Shown piece by piece: positions 24,996 through 32,629 of a stretch of 32,629 bases of DNA. Within the stretch, counting starts at the first letter, position 1; each line of letters starts with the position of its first letter. Under the pieces are notes generated by a model that did not search any database, was not told the origin of the DNA, and was given only the letters and a program-made list of their open reading frames with translations. A program made the translations under genes and the position numbers. The DNA is from an uncultured Gammaproteobacteria bacterium (GTDB taxonomy: Bacteria > Pseudomonadota > Gammaproteobacteria > Arenicellales > JAANXG01), in contig CAMYJT010000022.1 in assembly GCA_947258785.1 (NCBI GenBank), positions 1 to 32,629 of the forward strand, in the 5' to 3' direction.

Positions 24996-27581
24996 CTATT
25001 TGAACACCAGCACACGGTTGGCTTGGGGGATAATCCTGCGGATCTCCGCGCCGCACAGATCGTCGACGGTGACCGCGACCTCACCGTTGTAGCGGCCGAA
25101 CCCAAAATGGGCAAGCACGCTGTCCTGGGAACCGGTACCGCGGCCGGCGGCGATCTCTCTGAGCTGCGCGCGACCCGCGTACTCCACACGCACCCGGGCA
25201 CCGATGCCGAAGCGATTACAGTTGGGGCTGCGCACGCTCACCGACAGCCAATGGTTGGCGTTGCCGTCGTTGCGCAGTAGCGTGACACCGCCGCGGCTGG
25301 CGACTGCCAGGTCAATATCCCCATCCCGATCGTAATCCGAGGCGGCCACCCCCCATCCATTTTCAATGCCGGCGCCGCTCAACCAGCTCACGTCTTTGTA
25401 TCGGCCGGTCCCGTCATTGAGCAAAAGCCGACTGAACCGTCCCGGATAGACGCTGGTGACGAACAGATCGAGATCACCATCATTGTCCGCGTCGAACAGC
25501 ACCGGATCCGCGTTGGTTTCTTCATAGCCGATCCCCGACCGTCCATGGCGATCCCGGAATACGCCTGCCTCGGACAGCTCGTTGACCCACAACCGGCTGC
25601 CATCCGAGTAATCCAGATAGCGAGGATGTACAAGGTTTGTCATATACAGGTCCAGGTCACCATCGTTGTCGATGTCGCCCGCCACACTGCCGATGGTGTG
25701 ACCGGGGACCTGCCGGGTGCCCATACCCCGTATCCCCAACTCGGCGGCGGCCTGCCGAAACCCGCCCGCATTGGTGTTCAACCACACAGAATTGCGGTGC
25801 AATCGATAGTTCGACACTACGATGTCCTGCGCACCGTCGGCGTTGAGGTCGCTCCAGATCACCCCACGCCCGCACAAAGGCGCCTCCAGGACTACACCCA
25901 CCGCGGCCGAGGCATCGACAAACTCCCCGCGCCCCCCGTTGCGCAGCAAGCGGTCGGGGTCACAGAAGCCACGCTCTACGCCGGCGCCCTCGTAATTGGC
26001 GAGATACAGGTCGAGCCAGCCGTCGTTGTCGAAATCTCCCCAGGCGGCGGCTTCGGTGCGCATAGGCTGTCGATCCACCGCGGCCAAGGCCTGCTCGCTG
26101 ATGTCACGAAACCCCTTCCCATCCAGGTTCTCCAACAAGCGGTTCCCTTGGCGGCGGGTCAGGAAAAGATCCACGTACCCATCGTTGTTGAAGTCACCCC
26201 AGATGCCGCCGTGGCTGGCGCGTATCCGCTCCAACCCCAGCACGCTGGTAACCTCGACAAAAACCAGCCCGTCGTCGTTCCGGAACAAACGGGGACCGTC
26301 CAGCAGCAGATCGTCGTCTCCATCATTGTCGTAGTCACCCCAGGCGACCCGCTGCGAGCGTATGCCCTGCAAGCCGGATCCGGTCGCATCCGAGAACGTT
26401 ACGACGCCGCGCCGGGCGGCGAAAAAGCGATGGGGCGGCCCCCGATAGCCATGGCGCTGGGCCAGCAAAGTCCTCAGCTGCGACAAAGCTGTGGCCCTGC
26501 GATTACCGCCGGCCAGGGATGCCTGCAACGCCGCGATGGCCTGATCGACCTGCCCCGCGTGCAGCGCCAGTTCGTACAACTGCTGATGCACGCGCCAGGC
26601 CTCGGCGTGTGACGCCAGGGCCCGCTGCAGTAAGGACTTGGCCTCGGCCGGCTGGTCTTGATGGCGACGCAATACACCGAGCCAAAAGTACGTCTCCGCC
26701 GCCTCCCAACCCCGTAACACGCGCCACACATCGGCATCGATATAGTGCTGACCTTCTCGATCGGCGGCTGCCCGCCACGCCTGCAGGTGGCTTTCTAGCC
26801 AGGCCTCAGCGTCGGGGTCGGCCACGCCGCGCCGAATCCAGTCCGCGGCGAGCAACTGGCGCAGGTGACGATTTTCCGGGTATTGCCGCAACAACGCCCG
26901 CGAACCCGCCACGTCAACCGTTGCCGGCAGCGAGCGCAGCAACACGCGGGTGACCAGCCGCACCCCGCGCTGGCCCGGAAACCGCCGCAGATACAACCCG
27001 GCCAGCCGGTGCTGCAGCTTGTCGCCGCGTGCGGCGATGATCTGTTCGACCAATTCGCCGGCAATGGCGAAGCGCAGCGTGTGGTCCTCCGCCAGCGAAG
27101 CGGCCCGTTCGAGCGCCGCCACAGCATCGGCGCGCCGTTGCAGATACCCATATCCCTGATAGGCCGCGAACAAGGCCCCCGGCTGGTCCCAATGCGACTG
27201 AGCAAACTCATCGACCTCCGGGCGCAAGCGCCCGCGGAAACCACGGTCGATGGCAATCAAGGCCGCCCACCGCCGTTGCCGGGACGCATGGTGAGCGGGG
27301 TGGACCTCGAGCACTGCCTCGAACTGACGGACCGCAGCACGCAATTCGCGCAACCGGAACTGACACTCACCAAGCCAATGACCGGCGTCGGGACGGGATG
27401 CATCCAGCTGCCACAGCGCGCTCAATCGGTCACATGCCGTGCGGAGCCGGCCGTCGGCCATCAACCGCTTGGATTCGGTAAGGGTGCGCTCGTAGTCCGG
27501 GGCGACTGGCTGCACCCATGCGCTGCAGCCCGAAGCCAGCAAACAGGCGATGCACAACAGCTGCAGACCACCACACTTCAT
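24996..27581 (-). CDS. CRTAC1-like lipoprotein: TPR region, FG-GAP/VCBS repeats, ASPIC/UnbV domain
   Basis: An 861-residue exported lipoprotein; the lipobox LLASGC ends at Cys19. Residues 30-390 are Arg/Ala/Leu-rich helical repeats of TPR type. Residues about 400-770 hold at least seven calcium-binding FG-GAP-type loops, for example DYDNDGDDDLLLDG, DFNNDGYVDLFL, DFDNDGWLDLYLANY and DIDNDGDLDLYMTN. The C-terminus (about 780-850) is the ASPIC/UnbV domain with GIGARVRVEYAGRAQLREIA. CRTAC1-family proteins are secreted or surface proteins; their roles in bacteria are mostly unknown. It heads a minus-strand run with the transglycosylase and cytochrome (190-base gap), so joint expression is likely. 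Divergent from the DUF1499 gene. The domain calls are firm; no function is assigned. Confidence 0.88.
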   Translation of the reverse strand: MKCGGLQLLCIACLLASGCSAWVQPVAPDYERTLTESKRLMADGRLRTACDRLSALWQLDASRPDAGHWLGECQFRLRELRAAVRQFEAVLEVHPAHHASRQRRWAALIAIDRGFRGRLRPEVDEFAQSHWDQPGALFAAYQGYGYLQRRADAVAALERAASLAEDHTLRFAIAGELVEQIIAARGDKLQHRLAGLYLRRFPGQRGVRLVTRVLLRSLPATVDVAGSRALLRQYPENRHLRQLLAADWIRRGVADPDAEAWLESHLQAWRAAADREGQHYIDADVWRVLRGWEAAETYFWLGVLRRHQDQPAEAKSLLQRALASHAEAWRVHQQLYELALHAGQVDQAIAALQASLAGGNRRATALSQLRTLLAQRHGYRGPPHRFFAARRGVVTFSDATGSGLQGIRSQRVAWGDYDNDGDDDLLLDGPRLFRNDDGLVFVEVTSVLGLERIRASHGGIWGDFNNDGYVDLFLTRRQGNRLLENLDGKGFRDISEQALAAVDRQPMRTEAAAWGDFDNDGWLDLYLANYEGAGVERGFCDPDRLLRNGGRGEFVDASAAVGVVLEAPLCGRGVIWSDLNADGAQDIVVSNYRLHRNSVWLNTNAGGFRQAAAELGIRGMGTRQVPGHTIGSVAGDIDNDGDLDLYMTNLVHPRYLDYSDGSRLWVNELSEAGVFRDRHGRSGIGYEETNADPVLFDADNDGDLDLFVTSVYPGRFSRLLLNDGTGRYKDVSWLSGAGIENGWGVAASDYDRDGDIDLAVASRGGVTLLRNDGNANHWLSVSVRSPNCNRFGIGARVRVEYAGRAQLREIAAGRGTGSQDSVLAHFGFGRYNGEVAVTVDDLCGAEIRRIIPQANRVLVFK

Positions 27582-27659
27582 GCCCGCCCCAACCAGGCGC
27601 GCCGTATGATTCGGCAGACGTTAATAGTAATATCCAGCTGTCTTTCGCTTATCCACCGC

Positions 27660-28148
27660 ATGAAACTGATCACCAAAGTCCTCGTCGCGTTGGCCGTTCT
27701 CGGCATCGGTCTGTCCATAGGCGCACTGCTGCTAAACAAGGTCCCGATCTCCGATCCGCCGGGGTGGAAGACCCGACTGCTTATATATTTCACCCGCAAC
27801 ACCGTAGAGACCGACGCCAGCAGCGCCTTGCCCGAACTCCGCCCAACCACCGTGACGATCCCCCCGGCCGCACTGTTCAAGATCACCCGAGAGGCCGTTG
27901 TCGACCTGGGCTGGCAGATCACCAGCATCGACTCCACGCGAATGACCCTGGATGTCATCGTTACGACCTCGCTGCTGCGGTTCAAGGACGACATCAAAAT
28001 CCGTATCGTAGCCGTTTCAAACGACCGAAGCAGCCTGCACATTCGATCCCAGTCACGGATCGGGCGTGCCGATTACGGCGCCAACCTGGGCCACATCTTA
28101 ACGCTGCAGCGCAAGATTGAGGCAATACTGAAACGTTCCCAGCCGTGA
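27660..28148 (+). CDS. DUF1499 family protein
   Basis: A 162-residue protein with an N-terminal membrane anchor or signal (LITKVLVALAVLGIGLSIGA) and a DUF1499 domain: LRFKDDIKIRIVAVSNDRSS followed by LHIRSQSRIGRADYGANLGH, the conserved C-terminal signature. The Cys-rich N-terminal part found in many members is missing. ATG 27660 is preferred over the in-frame ATG 27606 because it gives the Lys-then-hydrophobic signal; neither has a good ribosome site. Function unknown. It lies 27 bases upstream of the transporter-acyltransferase fusion, so an operon is likely, which suggests an envelope-lipid role. Confidence 0.78.
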   Translation: MKLITKVLVALAVLGIGLSIGALLLNKVPISDPPGWKTRLLIYFTRNTVETDASSALPELRPTTVTIPPAALFKITREAVVDLGWQITSIDSTRMTLDVIVTTSLLRFKDDIKIRIVAVSNDRSSLHIRSQSRIGRADYGANLGHILTLQRKIEAILKRSQP

Positions 28149-28175
28149 CCCCGGTTCAGCGCGTGGCGTAACACT

Positions 28176-30065
28176 GTGGCAACACCCGACGTCGAACCCA
28201 ATCAGTATCGGCTGCTCACGCAACGCCGATTCCTGCCGTTCTTTCTGACCCAGTTTTTCGGCGCATTCAATGACAACCTGTACAAAAACGCGCTGGTCAT
28301 CCTGATCACTTTTCAACTCACTACGGGCTTCGACATCAACGTACTCGTAAACGTTAGCGCCGGGTTGTTCATCCTGCCGTTTTTTTTGTTTTCCGCGACG
28401 GCCGGACAGTTGGCGGATAAATTTGACAAATCTTTACTGATGCGGCGTGTCAAGGTGATGGAAATTGTAATTATGCTTAGCGGCGCGATCGGTTTCTACT
28501 ACAAGAACCTGCCAATGCTACTCACGACGCTGTTCTTCATGGGCACCCAATCGACGTTCTTCGGTCCGGCGAAGTACGGCATACTGCCCCAGCACCTGAG
28601 GTCCGAGGAGTTGACCGGCGGCAACGGTTTAGTGGAGAGCGGTACCTTTCTGGCTATCCTGCTCGGTACCATCTGCGGCGGGATACTGATCGCCCTCGGT
28701 GACGGTGGCCGACACCTGGTCGGCGTGATCGCCATCGGCGTCGCGGTCGCGGGCTGGTGGTGCAGCCGCTATATTCCCGAGGCCCCGCCGCTGGCCCGAA
28801 ACCTGAAGATCAACATTAATTTTATTACCGAGACCTACCGCATCCTGAAATTTACCTACCAGGACCGCACGGTTTTCCTGTCGGTGCTGGGCATATCCTG
28901 GTTTTGGTTTTACGGCGCCGTGTTTCTCACCCAGTTTCCCAACTACACCCGGGGCACGCTGGGTGGCGATGGCACTGTAGCCACCGTACTGTTGACAGCG
29001 TTCTCTCTCGGCATCGGAGTTGGATCGCTGCTGTGTGAGAAGTTATCGGCCCGCCGCATCGAGCCTGGACTGGTACCGCTGGGTGCGATCGGCATGACCT
29101 TGTTTGCGGCAGACTTGGCGTTCATGCACATCGGCGACAGCCCCCCGCCGCTTGCCAGTGCACATCAAATTCTCACGGATATGACCCACTGGCGCCTGTT
29201 GTTGGATCTCGTCCTGATCGCTCTGTCCGCCGGCCTGTATATCGTTCCACTCTACGCCATCGTGCAGGACCGCAGTAATCCACGACATCGAGCACGCGTG
29301 ATCGCAGGCAACAATATTCTCAATGCCGCCTTTATGGTGGTTGCCGCTTTGATTTCCGTCGCACTCCTTCGTGCCGGCCTCACTATTCCCGAATTGTTTC
29401 TCGTTGTCTCAGTGATGAACGCGGTGGTGGCCGTATTCATTTTCAGCCGGGTCCCGGAATTTACCATGCGCCTGTTGATGTGGCTGCTCATTCACTCGAT
29501 TTACCGAATCGACGAGCGCAACATACAACATATCCCCAACCGTGGTCCCGCGGTCCTGGTCAGTAACCATGTGAGCTATGTGGATGGATTGATCATCTCG
29601 GCCGCCAGTCCCCGGCCTTTGCGCTTCGTGATGGATCATCACATCTTTCAACTGCCCGTGCTCAACTTTATCTTTCGCACCGCTGGAGCCATCCCCATCG
29701 CCTCCGCCACACAGAATCGACGGATCTTTTCACAGGCCTTCGAACAGATTACCGCCGCTCTGGCCAACGGCGAGTTGGTGTGCATCTTTCCGGAAGGTGC
29801 GATTACCCGCGATGGTGAGATTGCCGAATTCAAAAGAGGAATTGAACTTATCGTGCGGCGCGCACCGGTGCCCGTCATCCCTGTCGCGCTGTGTGGTGTT
29901 TGGGGTACCTACTTCAGCCGCCACCGGGGACGCGCGATGTCCGGACTGCCGACCCGCCTGTGGTCCAAAATCGGTGTAATCAGTGGTCCGCAGCAGCCGC
30001 CGGAGTCGGTGTCCGCACCGGCGCTGCGGGAAGCCGTCCGCGGGCTGCGGGGCGCCTGGCGGTGA
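28176..30065 (+). CDS. Lysophospholipid transporter-acyltransferase fusion (LplT-like MFS + PlsC domain)
   Basis: A 629-residue fusion. Residues 1-420 are an MFS transporter of LplT type: FLPFFLTQFFGAFNDNLYKN near the start and GPAKYGILPQHL in the core. Residues 430-629 are a glycerophospholipid acyltransferase with the HX4D motif NHVSYVD (His465, Asp470) and FPEG (538-541). In E. coli, LplT flips lysophospholipids inward and the separate Aas protein re-acylates them with its PlsC and acyl-ACP synthetase domains. Larger fusions carry all three; here the synthetase domain is absent, so acyl-ACP or acyl-CoA would come from elsewhere. The GTG start at 28176 gives the complete N-terminus. Inner membrane location. 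Confidence 0.87.
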   Translation: MATPDVEPNQYRLLTQRRFLPFFLTQFFGAFNDNLYKNALVILITFQLTTGFDINVLVNVSAGLFILPFFLFSATAGQLADKFDKSLLMRRVKVMEIVIMLSGAIGFYYKNLPMLLTTLFFMGTQSTFFGPAKYGILPQHLRSEELTGGNGLVESGTFLAILLGTICGGILIALGDGGRHLVGVIAIGVAVAGWWCSRYIPEAPPLARNLKININFITETYRILKFTYQDRTVFLSVLGISWFWFYGAVFLTQFPNYTRGTLGGDGTVATVLLTAFSLGIGVGSLLCEKLSARRIEPGLVPLGAIGMTLFAADLAFMHIGDSPPPLASAHQILTDMTHWRLLLDLVLIALSAGLYIVPLYAIVQDRSNPRHRARVIAGNNILNAAFMVVAALISVALLRAGLTIPELFLVVSVMNAVVAVFIFSRVPEFTMRLLMWLLIHSIYRIDERNIQHIPNRGPAVLVSNHVSYVDGLIISAASPRPLRFVMDHHIFQLPVLNFIFRTAGAIPIASATQNRRIFSQAFEQITAALANGELVCIFPEGAITRDGEIAEFKRGIELIVRRAPVPVIPVALCGVWGTYFSRHRGRAMSGLPTRLWSKIGVISGPQQPPESVSAPALREAVRGLRGAWR

Positions 30066-30144
30066 CGTTCGCATGGCTTTGCAGCAATCAGGACACGTGC
30101 TACGGTTAAGACATCGGGATAACAAATTACACCATCGACTCCTG

Positions 30145-32629
30145 ATGCCACCCGCGCAAACCACGTCAACCGAGACCGACAGCGAACCGGATCACAGTTC
30201 GGACCAGCTGCTCCCTAAGATAGTCGACGAACTATACCGGCAGTCTATCGCCACGCAGATAATTAATCTGATCGCCATCACGGTCGTGTTGGTCGTGCTG
30301 TGGCCGGTCATGGACACGCAGCTGTTGATGCTGTGGGGCGGGGTATTCGCGTCGGTCACCCTCGTCCGCATGCTGCTGGGGACGTCCTATCTGGATCAAC
30401 GGGAGCGGATACGCCGTCACCGCAGATGGGCCGCCACCTTCGACGTTGGTGTGTTGTTGAGCGGACTCGCCTGGGGCACGCTCGGTCTACTACTGGATTT
30501 TTCCTGGCCGCTCGCGTATCAGACGTTTACAGCCTTCATCATCGCCGGTATTGGCGCCGCCAGTGTTTCCAGCTATGCCGCCTCGCTGAGGTCACAGCTG
30601 CTGTTCGTGAGTTGCCTGTTGTTGCCGGTCTGTGTACGGCTCGTTATGTACGGCTCCTCCATTGGTTACGGTATGGGTCTACTCATCGTCTGTTACGGAC
30701 TGTTGCTCGTGCTTGTTGGCCGGCGCAATCACCGGGGCATGACCCGTTATCTGATGTTGGGCCGCCAGCATCAGGAATTAGTCGCTCATCTTTCGAATTC
30801 CAACAAAGACCTGTATCAAGAGGTCAGCCAGCGTAAAGCCGCTGAAGCGTCACTCAATGAAGAGCGGGGTTTGTTCATTGGCGGTCCTGTTGTCGTGTTT
30901 CGTTGCCGTGTGGCTAAGGGCTGGCCGATCGAATACGTATCGCCCAACGTGTCCCAGTTCGGATTAGACGCCGCTCAGTTGATGCAGGATCAAACCCGCT
31001 TGCAGGATTTCATTCATCATGATGACTCAAAGTCTATGGATGTCCTGAATGGCGTGGCGACACCGGCCGACAACGCCGGACACAGTGGGATGGAGCGGGA
31101 TTTTCGCATGACGCTACCGTCCGGTGCGGTCCGATGGATCTTCAGTCACGTCATTGGCGTGCACGACGAGTTCGGCGACTTGAATCAAATCAAAGGTTAT
31201 TTACTGGACATTACCGATCGAAAGCATGCCGAAAGCAAACTTGAGGAGGAGAAAGAGCGCGCGCAGGTCACCCTGCACTCCATCGGTGACGGCGTTATTA
31301 CGACGGATATGATGAATCGCGTGATCTACCTGAACCCAGTGGCCGAATCGATGGTCGGACTGACCTTGGCCCAGGCGCTCAACAGACCGCTGCAAGAGGT
31401 GTTCTGTATCTATGACGACTACAGCGGCGAGCGCATACTCGACGTCACGAACACCTGGCACGGCCGACAACGCGGTGGAGAAGCCTATTATGTTCGGCTC
31501 CATCACCAAAATGGCCACGTGTTTGACATTACGCACTCGGTGGCCCCGATTCGAGACGCCGAGAGCAACAAGATGGGGATGGTCGTAGTATTTCAGAACG
31601 CTTCAAAGACCCGCGCACTGGCCCGCGATCTGGCGTATCAAGCCGCGCATGACCCGCTCACCAACCTGCTCAACCGACGGCAATTCGAAACCCATGTCGA
31701 GGCAGCTATTGCGTCGACACATAAAGGTGACGTTACTCATGCCCTATTGTACCTCGATCTGGACCAATTCAAGATCGTTAACGACACCTGCGGGCACGGC
31801 GCTGGTGACGAGCTACTGAAGCGCCTGGCCGGTTTGTTCAAAAAGAACATCCGCACTTCGGACATATTGGCCCGTCTCGGCGGCGACGAATTCGGCGTAC
31901 TGTTGCATCAGTGTTCAATGGCCGAGGCCAAGCAGATTGGCAATAAGCTCCGCCGGGTCATGCATCAGGCGCCGTTTGCGTGGAACGGGCAGTTGTTCGA
32001 AGTCCATGTGTGCGTTGGCATCGCCGAGATCAGCGAGCACAGCGGCACCCTTTCCACTGTAATGAGCCGGGCCGATATGGCGTGCTATTTGGCTAAGGAT
32101 CTGGGACGTGACCGGGTGCACGTATACCAGCAGTCCGACATAGAAATGCGGCGGAGAGCGCGCGAAATGCGCTGGGTCGCGCGCATACACAACGCCATGG
32201 AAAACAACCGGCTTATATTGTTCGCTCAAGAAATAAGACCAGTCGCCAGCGAAGAGCATGACATCGTCCGCAAAGAGATTCTGTTGCGGATGTACGAAGA
32301 TGACGGTGAATTGGTGCCCGCCCGGGCATTTCTGGCAGCGGCGGAACGCTACAACATTATACCCACTCTGGACCGGTGGGTAATTGTACAAACCTTCACC
32401 GCCTTGAGAGACAGTCCGCAGCGTGATACGAGTGTTTACTCGATCAACGTGTCCGGGACTTCGCTCAGCCAGGATGAATTTCTGGAGTTTATCAAGGAGC
32501 AGATAGAACAATACAACATCAATGGTTCCCATATCTGTTTCGAGATCACCGAAACCGCCGCGATATCAAACCCCACGAACGCGTCACGATTCATCAGTGA
32601 GCTAAAAGCATTGGGATGTCATTTTGCGT
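30145..32629 (+). CDS. Membrane PAS-PAS-GGDEF-EAL signalling protein (3' end outside the window)
   Basis: At least 828 residues, open at the window end. About six membrane segments (35-195) form an N-terminal sensor region. Two PAS-like domains follow (about 245-357, ending KGYLLDITDRK, and about 373-490). The GGDEF domain has an intact active site, GGDEF at 579-583, and the product-inhibition RxxD site RTSD at 570-573. The EAL domain begins near 685; its signature reads EILLRM (711-716), and INVSG and FEITET are also seen. It should make and/or break c-di-GMP. The ATG at 30145 is chosen; an in-frame ATG at 30073, only 8 bases after the upstream stop, adds 24 basic residues and is an alternative. 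Neither has a clear ribosome site. Confidence 0.85.
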   Translation, partial: MPPAQTTSTETDSEPDHSSDQLLPKIVDELYRQSIATQIINLIAITVVLVVLWPVMDTQLLMLWGGVFASVTLVRMLLGTSYLDQRERIRRHRRWAATFDVGVLLSGLAWGTLGLLLDFSWPLAYQTFTAFIIAGIGAASVSSYAASLRSQLLFVSCLLLPVCVRLVMYGSSIGYGMGLLIVCYGLLLVLVGRRNHRGMTRYLMLGRQHQELVAHLSNSNKDLYQEVSQRKAAEASLNEERGLFIGGPVVVFRCRVAKGWPIEYVSPNVSQFGLDAAQLMQDQTRLQDFIHHDDSKSMDVLNGVATPADNAGHSGMERDFRMTLPSGAVRWIFSHVIGVHDEFGDLNQIKGYLLDITDRKHAESKLEEEKERAQVTLHSIGDGVITTDMMNRVIYLNPVAESMVGLTLAQALNRPLQEVFCIYDDYSGERILDVTNTWHGRQRGGEAYYVRLHHQNGHVFDITHSVAPIRDAESNKMGMVVVFQNASKTRALARDLAYQAAHDPLTNLLNRRQFETHVEAAIASTHKGDVTHALLYLDLDQFKIVNDTCGHGAGDELLKRLAGLFKKNIRTSDILARLGGDEFGVLLHQCSMAEAKQIGNKLRRVMHQAPFAWNGQLFEVHVCVGIAEISEHSGTLSTVMSRADMACYLAKDLGRDRVHVYQQSDIEMRRRAREMRWVARIHNAMENNRLILFAQEIRPVASEEHDIVRKEILLRMYEDDGELVPARAFLAAAERYNIIPTLDRWVIVQTFTALRDSPQRDTSVYSINVSGTSLSQDEFLEFIKEQIEQYNINGSHICFEITETAAISNPTNASRFISELKALGCHFA

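Noticed and set aside
26865..27605. A long N-terminal extension of the DUF1499 frame
   Set aside because: It is antisense to the CRTAC1-like lipoprotein gene and lacks a domain.
1..32629. CRISPR arrays, insertion sequences, phage genes, tRNA or rRNA
   Set aside because: None of the expected repeats, transposase or integrase motifs, or cloverleaf patterns was seen when reading the gaps.

Overview
The window reads as chromosomal DNA of a GC-rich, respiring Gram-negative bacterium, most likely a gammaproteobacterium. The reasons are a complete Yej-type peptide importer (substrate protein, two permeases, double ATPase), periplasmic c-type cytochromes, a lipoprotein signal, an MltD-like murein transglycosylase, an LplT-PlsC fusion and a perfect FNR/ANR-type operator. 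Genes are dense, mostly with high-GC third positions. I see no insertion sequence, prophage, CRISPR array, rRNA or tRNA.

Layout. (1) 1-1057: the 3' end of a large secreted or surface protein with a DUF11-like domain and three FDGSD-type repeats. (2) 1123-2625, minus strand: a two-domain PPK2-type polyphosphate:AMP phosphotransferase. (3) 2761-8540: a yejABEF-like operon. (4) 8567-9600: a triheme cytochrome and a universal stress protein, divergent around a perfect TTGAT-N4-ATCAA box. (5) 10021-11163: citrate synthase behind a long leader. (6) 11403-19788: a metabolic block with an SDR dehydrogenase and a biotin carrier protein on the minus strand; a biotin carboxylase and an overlapping pyruvate-carboxylase-like carboxyltransferase on the plus strand; then a TAXI-type TRAP transporter and a BKACE (beta-keto acid cleavage) enzyme. 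(7) 19838-21790, minus: a Pit phosphate transporter with its DUF47 partner. (8) 21944-22246, plus: a small conserved-looking gene with no standard start codon. (9) 22317-27581, minus: a CRTAC1/UnbV-type lipoprotein, an MltD-like transglycosylase with three LysM domains, and a translationally coupled monoheme cytochrome c. (10) 27660-32629, plus: a DUF1499 protein, an MFS-acyltransferase fusion and a PAS-GGDEF-EAL protein cut by the window end.

How the genes may work together. Block 6 is the best candidate for an undescribed system. It joins uptake of an organic acid (TAXI-TRAP), oxidation (SDR), beta-keto acid cleavage (BKACE) and a carboxylase split into three separate polypeptides. The carboxyltransferase keeps the metal-binding and catalytic residues of the pyruvate carboxylase/oxaloacetate decarboxylase family but differs around the acceptor pocket, and it lacks the usual fused biotin domain. 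The substrate cannot be read from sequence. The phosphotransferase and the Pit/DUF47 pair point to phosphate and polyphosphate handling. The FNR-type site suggests that the triheme cytochrome and the stress protein respond to low oxygen.
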